Below, piece after piece: positions 49,667-60,749 of a stretch of 64,000 bases of DNA. The stretch is taken from NCBI GenBank assembly GCA_964017155.1, contig OZ024865.1:22674611-22738610 (forward strand), written 5' to 3'. Made by a program: the position numbers and the translations under genes. Source of the stretch: Oasisia sp. SBJ-2009. Its lineage: Eukaryota > Annelida > Polychaeta > Sabellida > Siboglinidae. The notes under the pieces were generated by a model. It was not told the DNA's origin. It saw only the letters and a program-made list of their open reading frames with translations, and ran no database searches. Position 1 is the first letter of the stretch, and each line of letters starts with the position of its first letter.

Positions 49667-50589
49667 CTCTACTCTATGTTACAAAGAATGAACCTATGTA
49701 TTAATTAGGCTTGCGTGCGTGGGTGTATGCGTGCGTGTGCGTGCGTGAATGCGTAAGTAGGTGAATGTGTGTGGTGCGTGCATGCATGTGAGCGTTATAT
49801 GTGTCTGTGTCCATACTCAATGAATAACATTTTGTAGACTCTAAAATTGAATTATAATCTTATAATTACAATTTTATGAACTTATTTAACCTACTATATT
49901 TTAACATGTCTTCTTTTAAAATGTAGGGCATACAGGCGGATGAATTAAATGAAGGCGCCACGTTTACACGTCTGTCCTCGAATGTGTCGGTACAGCGCGA
50001 CACCGCATCCTTATCGCCTGCGGCAGACGTGCACATGATTGCTTCACTTGGAGTGTCAGGTTTTATTTTATTTTCATTTAGTATCATGTCCTTGTGATTA
50101 CAACATGCATATTGAAGGTTTACTGCCTGCCAATTTGTGTTTAGAGCTCTACTTTAGTAAGCTTGGAGCAATGTTCACAATTTTAAAGATTTCACCTGCA
50201 ACAGTGGCCGTAGCCAGAGGGGGCAATGGGGCCATGGCCCCCAAACACGGGGGGGGGGTTGGATGGCGGGGAATGGAGTACCAATAACTGGCTGCCTGAT
50301 TCGTAGAGTCACAAAGTACAGTGAGTTTCAGGATGCCTGTATAATATTTTATTTTCCAGTCCTACCGTTTCGCAGAAATTGTCATAATTCAATTAGGATT
50401 CTCCACTTCTGTCGCTGGCTGCACCACAAGATTTGACAGAGCAACGACAATGTTAATATTTTCATTGTGCATGGTGGCTATTCGATTCTAAATAATACCG
50501 TGATTTTCTTTTTTATTGTTTTTCTTCCTCTCACTTTTCTCTTACTATGTCCTCTGTCAGCAGTCTCTAATTCTATCTCCCACTCTTTC

Positions 50590-51005
50590 TAAATCATTTT
50601 AATGCAATTAATCCCCATCGCAATTTCGGTCTTCCTCGGCTCCATTTCCCTTCCACTTTCTGAGCATCTGCTCTCTTTACAAGTTTTTCACCTGCCATTT
50701 ATTCTACATGACCAGTCCATGTACTCCTCACCAATTTCTTTTTAGAACATTCCTTCACACCACCCTCCACTCTCAGTTCATCCATTTGATCTTATCAGCT
50801 CTCTTAACTCCCATGATTATTCTTACCAGGTTGTTTTTCGCAAATATGGACATTATGTTGTTTCTCTGTTAGTGTCATCGTCTCTGTATGCCTGGGGTAA
50901 CACACATTTCCTTTACGTTTACGTGATATACGTTTCCCATCACCCCTAGCTTCGACTTTCCTCCAAGCGTTTGCCCTGGCTGTAATCCTCATTGCAACCA
51001 AAGCA
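50590..51005 (-). pseudogene. Degraded LINE reverse transcriptase C-terminal fragment
   Basis: On the minus strand ITARANAWRKVE, ISRK-KGNV and TLTEKQ (about 50850-50985), then KKLVRSTWTGHVE, a stop, MAGEKLVKRADAQKVEGKW and RGRPKLRW (about 50600-50740) are typical of the region after the RT core in RTE-like elements. Several stops and frame changes show it is dead. It differs in sequence from the LINE at 55843-59424 and so is another lineage. Confidence 0.65.
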
Positions 51006-51409
51006 ATTCATCTAGTGTAGGGCATTTTGTACTGGTAAAATGCCACTTCCCTTCGTGAATTTATCAATTGTAATACACAAAGTTACATGTTGTGAAGTTA
51101 CTGGTTGAACGCCAACGCCACACCATCTATGCTAACGTATGGATGTTTATAACCATTGTTTCATCAAAGTGACTACATGCACATGTATGTTGCTATTTGT
51201 CATGGTCTTTGTCAGTGGGTCTGGGAGAGTAAAGCGAGGAATTATCGGCTGATGTTATGTAGGGCTGTGGGTTCGTGTCTCTGACTTTGTCGTTTCTCTC
51301 TTACTTTCTAACTTTGACGCCTTTTGTGAATGGTTTTGCTAAACTGCACCCTCAGTGAACTTGGTGGTTGTCATGTCAGCGAGTTAACTTTGGATTTGAA
51401 TTACATACA

Positions 51410-51510
51410 TACGTACATACGTACGAGCATGCATGCGTAAGTGCGTGAGTACTTACGCATGCATGTACGTACGTGCGTACGTACGTGCGTGCGTGCGTGC
51501 GTGCGTGCGT
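51410..51510. repeat. (ACGT/GCGT)n microsatellite
   Basis: Tetranucleotide mixture of ACGT, ATGC and GCGT, directly adjoining the left end of the next element. Confidence 0.85.
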
Positions 51511-52882
51511 AGGGGAAGTAGGGGCATGTCCGCACACTTAAGGTGAAACACGCTATAGATAATGCACTGTGTGTGCTAAGAGGGTGATATTTAGCATTCA
51601 GAATCAGCAATCATATTACTTTGTTGTTAGTTAGTTAAGGAATCGCATATCCCATCAGATATTTAAATATTTGGTCAAATGTAGAGGCATACGTTTGTGC
51701 GGACATGCCCCAAGGTACGGGGCATAGCCGCACACTGTGTGCGGTTATGCCCCAGGAATGGCGAAGCAACAGCTAGTCTCACAGAGCTGACGATTAACTA
51801 CAGTAATAATATGTATTGGTATGCGTACACTACTGACATGTGCATTACTATAAAAACAAAACATCAGAGAACACAAATCAACGGTTTCAAGTTTTCATAT
51901 ATACGTAAAGTTTAGAAAATACAGTGGCCTTGAATCATAGTCCACGTTTATTCCTCCTTGAGAGTCAAAGCAAACAACAGCATGAATTTGTAACGGGGAA
52001 AGTCAAACTTTGCAACCCATCTTGTCTGAAGCCTTCTAGCTAAAACGGCATAGTCTCGTAAAGCGCAAAGTCAAACTAAAAACTCAGTTTGTCGGCCATG
52101 CGAGCATGGCTTTGTATGGACTAACGTATACGGGCAAAGTTCTATATTATAGATTATACATCATTTGTCGTCTTGGTTATTTTAGTCTATCAGCAATGAC
52201 CAATTAAGCTTTATTTCTTTAACGGACCTAATGATACACAACCTGGAAAATGTGACGTCAGCACGATATAGCCTATTACACATTGACGAAGCGATGAATG
52301 ATATAATAAGTTTGATAATATTAAATAATTATATAATAATCATCATATACTATCTCACATCAAAGTTTCCTATAATATTTGTGGTAAGTAGCTGAAGTAT
52401 CTAAATATGTATCTAAGTAGACTACATAATATTATAAGCACCGATGCACGAAATACGTCTGCACAGCGGGTGGGGCATGACCGCATGACCGCACAGGCCT
52501 GTGCGAACATGCCCCAAACATCCAACACGTGAATAATTCTGAATTGCGCAAAAATGCTACTTATGAAAGTATCCTTTATTTCACACATCATAAAACATTA
52601 AAATGCAATTTAGAACTATGAAAGAAAATGTATATGCACGTCTTACAGTTAAAGTAATACACATAACAGCATATGAGTAAAATTACATCAGTGTTTACGA
52701 AAATAAAATGTTATATCATAATTTTTTTATTATTCATTTCTATCAAAAAGTATGTGCAAGTGGATGATTTGTGGGTTAGACGATGCCGCTTAGCATGATT
52801 CCACTAACCAGATGTTACGCGATGCGCAAATAATAGGGTGTGTGGACATGCCTCAGTATGCGGATATGCCCCTACTTCCCCT
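51511..52882. mobile_element. TIR element with AGGGGAAGTAGGGGCAT ends and repeated subterminal motif
   Basis: The left end AGGGGAAGTAGGGGCATGTC is inverted at the right (ending ATATGCCCCTACTTCCCCT at 52882). Inside, the motif GGGGCAT-CCGCACA or its inverse occurs repeatedly: about 51690-51757 (three times) and 52470-52515 (three times). There is no transposase ORF. Both flanks are ACGT-type microsatellite, so the target duplication cannot be read reliably; a TA target is possible. Confidence 0.7.
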
Positions 52883-52994
52883 ACGTACGTACGTACGTAC
52901 GTACGTACATACATACATACATACATACATACATACATACATACATACATACATACATACATACATACATACATACATACATACATACATACAT
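52883..52994. repeat. (CGTA)n then (CATA)n microsatellite
   Basis: About 28 bp of CGTA followed by about 84 bp of CATA, touching the right end of the previous element. Confidence 0.95.
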
Positions 52995-53512
52995 GTACAG
53001 ATCGAGTTTGCTTTGTTGTCGGGTTGCCCCCTCCAATGCAAAATGCTGGCTACGCCATTTTCAAATGGTAAGCAAAACATAATAATATAGATTGGCAAAA
53101 ATGCCGATGTGACGTACCAGAGTTAACCGCAATACCCTTTAATGTCTAACTTTCCCATGTTCTAGACAACAGATTCCCGTTACAAATGACTGCTCTGCAG
53201 GTTCTGCGCAGAGGAGCATGCATGGCACCCGGCATCCCTTTTTGATAAATTATTCGAATTATCATGAGAAAATTTATTGCCAAAAGGTTGCTAGACTGGG
53301 ATGGAATTAGTCTTACACTGTTACACGTACAGGCATCCTTATGCCCTCTGTATTTTGTTAATAATTATATTAATCAGGCACCCAGCTATTGATCCTCAGT
53401 TCCGCACCCTCTTAAATAAATTTTCCGGGATGCCAATATTTGTTTCCTAAGATACTTGGAACACAGTGTACATATATCAACCAATCAGAGATGGGCGACA
53501 ATATGACGTAAT

Positions 53513-53656
<144 letters not shown>

Positions 53657-53665
53657 TAATATAGT

Positions 53666-54070
53666 GGTACTTTTGCAGTTTAGGCCCGCACCTCGAAAAA
53701 ATCATCAAAATGTTCACCTACGATGACCAAACTTCGCATGGTGTATCTACTACACCTTTACTACGCGTATACACTTGTCACATGATCCACAAATAATGCC
53801 TGAAATCTATCAAAATGTGTACGTAAATAACGCTTTCCTCGGCGCCACCTGACGGAGTTCACTGTGACAGTAATGACTCGACGAAGAAAGCGCATTATTT
53901 ACGAACACATTTTGATCGATTTCAGGCATTAATTATTATTTTTTGATCACGTGACAAGTGCATACACGTAGTACATGTATAGTAGATACACCATGCGAAG
54001 TTTGGTCATCGTAGCTAGGTGAACATTTTGATGTTTTTTTCGAGGTGCGGGCCTAAACTGCAAAAGTACC
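53666..54070. mobile_element. 405-bp palindromic MITE, arms about 185 bp
   Basis: The left arm starts GGTACTTTTGCAGTTTAGGC and continues through CCAAACTTCGCATGGTGTAT to about 53855; the right arm (about 53885-54070) is its reverse complement with scattered changes and small indels. Both flanks carry TATAGT-like sequence. The centre is about 30 bp. There are no ORFs of note. Confidence 0.9.
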
Positions 54071-54079
54071 TATATAGTT

Positions 54080-55330
54080 ATATATGTACACTGTGTACAA
54101 AGTATCCTAGGAAAAAAATATTCGCTGCTTCCAGGATAGGAAGTCATGACTGGCTCCGTTGCCCCCCTTGCCTCCCCCCCCCCACTCTCTAGACGGACGG
54201 AACGCTTGACGTGGCCGGTGTAATGCTTTTCTCGATACCGCTCCGAACTGCCGCAGTTATTTGCCAACTTCCTGTTCTTCGTCAACCAACATCTACTTTG
54301 TTGAGAGTCACATGTAAGATCGTCATACTTGATATCTGAACTTCATGCAAGCAGGCACGATTTATAGTACAGAAGGAAACAGTGTGAGTATGACAATAGG
54401 CGATAACATTTTTTTATGTTGCACAACCTAGCAGCTATGGGTATAGTGTGTGTAGCTGCGAGAAATCGAAACAAAACGAGATGCTTCACTGCCCCGGTCG
54501 AAGCCAATTCGGATTTCCGTACTGTCTGTTCTGTTGACTCCGCCTACGTGTGAAGGTCTAACGTAAGACGTTGCTACGTTGCTGCTATTGACTGTCATTG
54601 TTCCAACCTACGATGATGGAAACGTCACACTAATCCGTTAAGCGATAGTTGTCCGAAACATGTATTATGTAAACGCGACTCTATGCTAAATATTAGGCAA
54701 TGCACAACAAGACGTAGGAATGAGAATGAAAAAATACCACCAAAACAGTGCGTGGCATTGCCAGTGGCACGACCATGGCATATCATGTATAAATAAAAAC
54801 CTCCCCATCAAATCGACTAGTAGAGCATAAATTCCCTTGAAAACATTTAACTTCAAACAACTGTATCTAATTTAGTTTTGTTCTGTAGAGTTTTTAATTT
54901 GTTCTTAAGGTTCTTTGTTGTACAAATTGGCTGCATATCAAAGTATGTTTATTTTCAAGTAACAATGTTCACAGTTTCAAAGTTTTCATGTTCAGTTTGT
55001 AAACAAAACATCCAGTTTCAAAACATGCTTTATTGGCAATACTGCTGGGATGAGCTGTGCCCTTTGATGTTCTGCATTCCCTTATTCTAGATCACAAATT
55101 TCCTAAATATTACAATTCCATGTAAAGGAGCTCACACCCTCATGTTAATTAGACAAATTTGATCAGTTACGCATTTAACCCTTGCAAAGGGTTAGGATGA
55201 TTACAATTATTGGGCATGGACATCAAAGTAGTTCTAAGAGACCAAAGGCAATTTACCTTTTTGGCAATGGGAAATGAACAGAATTGTTCAAGTTTTTAAA
55301 ATAACTACCAGTACCAGGATGTAAACCTGG
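54080..55330. other. Intergenic; possible promoter or first exon of the rightward 60-kb gene
   Basis: 54170-54320 is richer in CpG than its surroundings and has a donor-like GTCACAT|GTAAGA at 54311-54316. It could hold the untranslated first exon of the gene at 60132, but nothing proves it. The rest is AT-rich without recognisable features. Confidence 0.25.
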
Positions 55331-55590
55331 CATAGCTTTATGCAGGGATCCGTCCACCCATCGTTTGAATGGGTAAGAAATGTAGGAGCAAAAGAAAGGT
55401 CTTCCAAAACCTTACATATTGTCAGTTAGGCCTTAAAGGTGAGTGTAAATGGTGTTAAATGTGTGTTTGTAGTCAATTTGAGATCATCCGACACATTTTA
55501 AGTTTGCAAACTGGCTTAACAGTTAATATACATGAGTCCACCAAAACATGTGTGACTGGCAAAAATTTGGTTCTGCATAAAGCCCATTGA
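55331..55590. mobile_element. hAT-like MITE, second full copy of the CATAGCTTTATG family
   Basis: It begins CATAGCTTTATGCAGGGATC and ends TTCTGCATAAAGCCC. The interior (GTGAGTGTAAATGGTGT, GCTTAACAGTTAATA, GTCCACCAAAAC) aligns with 55947-56240. Diverged, with no clear target duplication. Confidence 0.75.
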
Positions 55591-55946
55591 TTGCCAGTCT
55601 GACACTATATAGCCACTGTCGACAACCAGCCTCACATTGATGCTTGTGATTTGTGAATGCTATATGTTAAACTGGTATTGAGGAGGAATCTGGATAAACC
55701 AAAAACATGGTTGATCATTGACATGCCAAGTCCATGAACATTATTTCACATGCAATTAGATAATTTTATTGATCAACCAGTAGGTTGGTTTGTGCCAAAA
55801 CAAGAAGCTAGTAAGGGGTCTATTTTAAGGGGAAGATGTTGTTTACTTACTTACTTTTCCTCTTCATCCCCAGTGGGACATAAGGCCACAACAATCTTTC
55901 GCCACAAGGTTCTGTCCTTGGCTGAGGCCTGAGCCTCACCCCACGA

Positions 55947-56240
55947 CATAGCTTTATGTAGAGACCCGTCCACTCGTCATTTGGTCGGGTAAAACGAATA
56001 TGGACGGGTAGAAATATGGGTGGACGGGTTGTGGACGGAGTAAAAAAAGTCTTCGAAAACCATAGATATCGTTAGTTATGCCTTCCTTGAAAGTGAGTGT
56101 AAATGGTGTCATATGTGTGTTTTTAGCCCATTTCAGGTCATCAGGCACATTTGAAAGTTTGTAAACTAGCTTAACGGTTAACATTCATGTGTCCACCAAA
56201 CCGTGTGACTGGCAATAATTTTATCCTGCATAAAGCCCTG
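55947..56240. mobile_element. hAT-like MITE nested in the LINE, 294 bp, 8-bp target duplication
   Basis: CCCCACGA occurs at 55939-55946 and 56241-56248. The termini CATAGCTTTATGTAGAGAC and (inverted) CAGGGCTTTATGCAGGATAA form an imperfect TIR. Removing the element and one CCCCACGA restores the LINE reading frame across the site, proving insertion into an existing LINE. Eight-base duplications and a CAGGG-like end fit hAT. Confidence 0.92.
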
Positions 56241-56287
56241 CCCCACGATAGCCCCATCTCTCTCAGCTCGGCCATCACTGTTTGTCG

Positions 56288-57637
56288 TCACGTCATCTTT
56301 GGCCATCCTTGCTTCCTTTTTCCAGGTGGTGTCCATCTCAGTGCCACTTTGGGGATGCTATCTCCAGGCATTCGCAGGACGTGTCCTAGCCATCTCAGCC
56401 GTCGGCGTTTGATTTCCAGGACAGCACTGTTGCAGCCCGTCTTCTTGTAGAGGTCCACGTTGGAAATCTTGTTTGGCCAGAATATTCGGCAGATCTTTCT
56501 CAGACATCCATTGTGGAATGCATCGATTTTTGCCATGTCCCGTTTAACCACTCGCCAGCACTCTGAGCCATACAGTAGCATGGACTTCACGTTACTGTTG
56601 TAAAGTCTTATCTTTGTTTTGGTGGTGTACTTGTTGGACTTCCAAATGTTCTGCAGTTTGGCGAAAGCACAGCAGGCTTTACTGAGTCTTGCCTTGATGT
56701 CTTTTTGGCCTCCATTGTCTTTGCTGATGAGACTACCCAGGTAAGTAAAGTCCTGTACAAGCTCAAGTGGTTCACCATTTACGGTAACAGGTGCGGTTGG
56801 TGTGGTGTTGATGCTCATCACTTGTGTCTTGGATGTATTGATGGTAAGCCCAGTTTGCTTTGCATATCTCTCTAATCGATCAGTTTTTTCCTGCAGATGG
56901 TCAAGCTTTACTGATAGAAATGCAAGGTCATCAGCAAAGTCGAGGTCTTCTAACTGGGAAAAGAGAGTCCACTGGATACCCCTGGGTTTATCTGATGTAG
57001 TTTTTCGCATAACCCAGTCGATGACGACCAAGAAGAGGATGGGCGAGAGGATACATCCCTGTCTAAAACCCGATTTCACTGGGAACCATTCAGAGGATGT
57101 ATTACTGAGGATGACACTGCATTCAAAGTGGTTGTAGAACGTCTCTATCAGTGAAACAATCTTTAGAGGTACTCCATAGGATCTTAGGATCTTCCACAGA
57201 GTGTCATGGTGGATACTGTCAAAGGCCTTTTTGAAATCAATGAAGTTGATATACAGTGGGCAGTTCCATTCTAGACTCTGCTCTATGATGTTTCTCCATG
57301 CAAATATCTGATCAGTGCACCCTCTTCTCTTCCGGAATCCCGCTTGTTCTTGCCTCAGCTTCTTGTCAATAGCTGTCTTGATTCTTCCAAGAAGGATTCT
57401 ACAGAAGACTTTGCTGGGGATGGACAAGAGTGTGATTCCTCGCCAGTTGTCACAGACTTGGAGGTTGCCTTTCTTAGGGATCTTTATAATGAGTCCTTTG
57501 CCCCAGTCACTTGGGATAGTCTCTTTGTCCCAAATGGTGTCGAACAAGTTAGTCAGGACTCTCGTAGCTGTACTGAGGTCGGCCTTCAACATTTCAGCAT
57601 GAATGGAGTCTACGCCTGGGGCTTTTCCACTCTTCAT
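56288..57637 (-). pseudogene. LINE reverse transcriptase ORF segment
   Basis: Encodes the RT core: SGKAPGVDSIHAEMLK, KGNLQVCDNWRGITLLS, EQAGFRKRRGCTDQ, FIDFKKAFDSI, RQGCILSPILF and the catalytic LDFADDLAFLS, then the thumb and KTKIRLYNSNVKSMLLYGSE. It ends at TGA where relatives have Trp (after GWPKMT); the frame then continues through RQTVMAELREMGLSWG to the MITE. Upstream it is separated by a one-base frameshift in a C run at about 57675 from the linker segment. Confidence 0.93.
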
Positions 57638-58290
57638 AGCTTTGATGGCATTTCTAACTTCCGCTTCTGTTGGGGACTGATGTCGATGTTGAGGTCATCT
57701 GGCACTGGTGGGGGGTCGGCGGGTTCATCTGGCTGAGGGTGGTTCAGGACTTCACAGAAATATTCAACCCATCTATCAGCTTGTTCACGTTCAGTTGTAA
57801 TAGTGCTGCCATCTTTGTCTTTCACAGGGGCAGAGTGGGTAGTGTAATTACCACAGAGACGTTTGGTGATCTTGTAGACAGTGCTGAGTTCACCTCTTGC
57901 TGCAGCACTCTCAGCTTCTGCTGCTAGTCCTTCTACGTAGGCCCTCTTGTCATTCCTGGCACTCTTCTTCACTTCCTTGTCTTTGCCTTTGTATGCTTCT
58001 TGGACTTGTTGTTGGAGTCTCGCTGATTTGGTACTTAGCATCTTGATTTTGAGTTGTTTCCGCTCCTCGATCTTTTTCCATGTTTCCGGTGTTAGCCATT
58101 CCTTGTGGTTCTTCTTCTTGTGGCCCAAGACTTTGGTAGCTACATCGACATAGGTCTTCTTGATGGTGTCCCACTTGTTGGTAGCGTCGTGGTCAGTCTC
58201 CTCCGATGTGTCTGTTAATGCACTGAAGCGGTTTCTCAGCTCCAAAATGAACTCCTGTTTGGTGACTGGCAAATGCGAGTCTCGTGACAT
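57634..58290 (-). pseudogene. LINE linker segment between endonuclease and RT
   Basis: A helical, Lys/Glu-rich region (EFILELRNRFSALTD..., KKKNHKEWLTPETWKKIEER, ESAAARGELSTVYKITKRLCG) typical of the stretch between the AP endonuclease and the fingers of RT in RTE-like elements. Frameshifts at both ends (about 58270 and about 57675) cut it off from the neighbouring segments. Confidence 0.85.
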
Positions 58291-58396
58291 CTAGTTGTTT
58301 GCGGCGCTGGCTCTCTGGTACCACTGTGAAGCTTCAACTTGATGCATGCTGTTACCAAATAGTGGTCACTATAAATGTCAGCTCCACGACAAACTC

Positions 58397-59260
58397 TCAC
58401 ATCTTGAAGGACCTACGCCATTTTCCATTGATGATAATGTGGTCGATTTGATTGCTTGTCCTACCATCAGGTGATTTCCAGGTGAGCTTGTGGATGTCCC
58501 GGTGTGCAAAGATGGTACCTCCAATTACATAGTTGTTGTTCAAGCAGAAGTCAACAAGGCGTTCACCGTTGTCATTCATCACGCCACAACCATGTTTGCC
58601 CATGGCTCTTTCGCAGTGGGAGTTTTCAGAACCAACTTTGGCATTCATGTCTCCGATGATCAGAAGCATGTCATGTTGTGGCACTTTGGCGACTGCTTGT
58701 TGCAGCTGTTTGTACCAGTCTTCCTTGTCCTCTATGTCAGATTCATTGGTTGGGGCGTAACACAGAATGATTGTAAGCTTGCAGTGTTTGGAGTTGAAGC
58801 GTGCTTTTATTATCCTATCACTGATCGGTTCCCATTTCAGCAACGTGTTGGCCTTCTGCTTGGAGATTACAAGGGCTACTCCACGGATGTGTGTGTCCTC
58901 ATGTCCTGAGTATAGTATGGTTGAACCATCATGGGTCACCTGTCGCCCGGACCCAGTCCATCGGCACTCGCTAACCCCTAGGATGTCCAGTCTGTATCTT
59001 TTCATCTCGCGGATGACTTGTGCTAGCTTTGAGGCCTCGTTCATTGTACGGACATTCCATGCCCCTACGCTGATCTTAGTTTTGAGCCCGAGCAAACTAT
59101 CTTTCGCACACCTACCTTCCTGGGGTAGACTTTCAGCAGGTGTGGTCATACTGCCAGGCTGGATCAAGTCTGCTATAGGGCCCCTTGTAGTAGTTTCAAT
59201 TGTTGTAGTTTCCGTAACATAATTTGTTTTATAGGGTGGGGTTGTTAGCCCCACGCCCAA
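58397..59260 (-). pseudogene. LINE AP-type endonuclease segment
   Basis: Motifs of the exonuclease-endonuclease-phosphatase fold: GAWNVRTMNEASK, DILGVSECRWTGSG, TIILCYAPTNES, LIIGDMNAKVG and NQIDHIIINGKWRRS. The frame breaks at about 58405; the catalytic SDHYLVT motif follows in the next frame (about 58365). In databases such proteins are often mislabelled 'craniofacial development protein 2-like'. Confidence 0.92.
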
Positions 59261-59437
59261 CCCCCAACCTGGAGCACCAGGTGCTGGGTTTCGTCTGGTC
59301 CCTCCCCTGAGACCTGCCCGGCTTGGTTAAACCTGCCAGGGGCTTAAATCCCCGTCGGTGTAGCTCCCAGAGTCCTTGAGACACGCAAGCCTCCTCACCA
59401 CCAACAGGTACCAGCACAGAGGAAGGGAAGATGTTGT

Positions 59438-60085
59438 AATCTGGACTAATTAGTAGGGCACCAAATTAATATTTATGATTAAATCCATTGAAAACTCTAC
59501 TAATTATAAAACTTATATAAAAATGTTAATGGCTAAACCTTGATATGGGAAAAAAAGATGAACTGCCAAAGTAATATCTGAAATATGGCATATACACTGG
59601 ATGAATATTAAAAGTTATTCTTTACTTATATGTTGCAGGTGATGTCTTATGTTTACCATTGATGGTGGTGTGTATATATATAGTATATATATATATATAT
59701 ATTATGCATGTGTGTGTGTGTCTACTGGTATATTACTAATACTACAGATGAATATGACATATATATATATACCCACGGTAGATGGTGTAATGAATTATTT
59801 ACTAAAATAACAATAAAAACTAAATATTAAAATTAATAAAATCAAATTAATATAAAACATTAGTACTGTACATACTGTCTCAGTGAATCTACCATACAGC
59901 ACCCTGTTGATCTAGTTGAAGGAATGAGTGGTAGCCATGACTACTTGTCACCCCAACACTTGCCACACCAACAGTTACAATCCCAACACTTGCTACCCCA
60001 AATGCCTGACATCCCAACACTTGTCACCCCAATGCTTAACACCCAACACTTGCCATTGATACATATGTGACTGTGTATGTTGCAG
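59438..60085 (+). other. Non-coding region before the 60-kb exon, with duplicated acceptor
   Basis: AT-rich, with (AT)n tracts at about 59676-59705 and 59756-59770 and a degenerate CCCAACACTTGCCAC repeat at 59945-60055. The 19-mer TATGTTGCAGGTGATGTCT occurs at 59629-59647 and again at 60076-60094, where it forms the acceptor of the next exon. Confidence 0.7.
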
Positions 60086-60131
60086 GTGATGTCTGTGAGT
60101 GTTGCATCAAGCAGCACAGCGACACACTGCG

Positions 60132-60749
60132 ATGGCGGACCACTCGTACTCAAGTGACCGAGTTCGGCACCGCTGGAAAGACCACTGCTACTTTTCGTTT
60201 GCGAAGAAAACACCCAAAGTTGTCCTGGAGAAGTCAGGAATACTGCAGCCAGAGTTCCTCCCCCGGAGTCTCGATCACACCTACGTAAAACTCAGCCCTG
60301 TTGCTGTGGCGCTGACATGTGGCCAGGATGAACAGATATGTGGAGCAGACCCGAGACCATCTTTGATGGTTTGGGCAGCCCTGCCTGCTGTGGTTGGGCA
60401 GGACCACAGCTATGGGTGCGGAGGGTTCTGTGCAGCTCCCACAAACAGTGCTGACGCATCGCTCATTGTCTGGACAAACACACCCAGGAGTAGCAGTGAG
60501 CTGGACTATGGGGGTGTGGCCTTGTATGCTATGGATGGCGGCGATGGGGAGACATTTGGAGGGGGTGACGGGATGGGGGGAGAAGTGGCTGAGGGGGGGC
60601 AAACAAGGATGTTGAAGCAGGGCATCTATCTACAGAGGGTGATGGAACGGCGGCACACGTCTCACCATGACCACACCTATCTGATGTACAAGACCTGGCA
60701 CAATGACCACACCTACATGCATCATGATGATGTCTACATCGCGTCATAG
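60132..60749 (+). CDS. 205-residue protein with six D-H-x-Y (HCF-1-binding-type) motifs, unknown family
   Basis: I do not recognise the family. The ORF has the tetrapeptide Asp-His-x-Tyr six times, at residues 3, 17, 48, 91, 180 and 192 (x is Ser, Cys, Thr, Ser, Thr, Thr). [DE]-H-x-Y is the established motif by which CREB3, CREBZF and PGC-1 bind the Kelch domain of host cell factor HCF-1. No bZIP, RRM, membrane segment or other domain is visible. The middle has two related PSLMVW/ASLIVW segments and a Gly/Asp-rich loop (about 135-157). The ATG has good context (GCGATGG). A good acceptor (TATGTTGCAG) ends at 60085, and an overlapping upstream ORF (ATG at 60089) precedes the start. The proximal part may be one exon of a longer gene. 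Function is an inference from the motif. Confidence 0.6.
   Translation: MADHSYSSDRVRHRWKDHCYFSFAKKTPKVVLEKSGILQPEFLPRSLDHTYVKLSPVAVALTCGQDEQICGADPRPSLMVWAALPAVVGQDHSYGCGGFCAAPTNSADASLIVWTNTPRSSSELDYGGVALYAMDGGDGETFGGGDGMGGEVAEGGQTRMLKQGIYLQRVMERRHTSHHDHTYLMYKTWHNDHTYMHHDDVYIAS

Larger units (their letters stand above)
50204..53062. mobile_element. Possible composite element with GTAGCCA-type termini
   Basis: AGTGGCCGTAGCCAGAGGGG at 50205 is partly matched in inverted form near 53021-53060 (AATGGCGTAGCCAGCATTTT on the minus strand, then GGAGGGGGCAACC). Between them lie a LINE fossil and the 51511-52882 element. The pairing is suggestive only, because such GTAGCCAGGGGG ends are common in animal repeats. 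Confidence 0.3.
55843..59424 (-). mobile_element. RTE-like LINE, nearly full length, with 13-bp target duplication
   Basis: GGGAAGATGTTGT flanks the element on both sides (55830-55842 and 59425-59437). Without the 294-bp nested MITE it is about 3.3 kb, the size of RTE elements, and its 3' end is a short TTAC (minus strand GTAA) tandem repeat, as in that clade. In order on the minus strand: a 5' leader with GGGCGTGGGGCTAACAACCC, an AP-type endonuclease, a linker, reverse transcriptase, and the C-terminal end at 55859. It is disabled by several single-base frameshifts, one Trp-to-stop change and the MITE. The intact target duplication indicates a moderately recent insertion. Confidence 0.93.

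Noticed and set aside
54070..54285. 71-codon minus-strand ORF
   Set aside because: No recognisable motif; overlaps the end of the palindromic element.
58397..59260. Host gene 'craniofacial development protein 2-like'
   Set aside because: It is the LINE endonuclease; flanking target duplication and downstream RT show the mobile origin.
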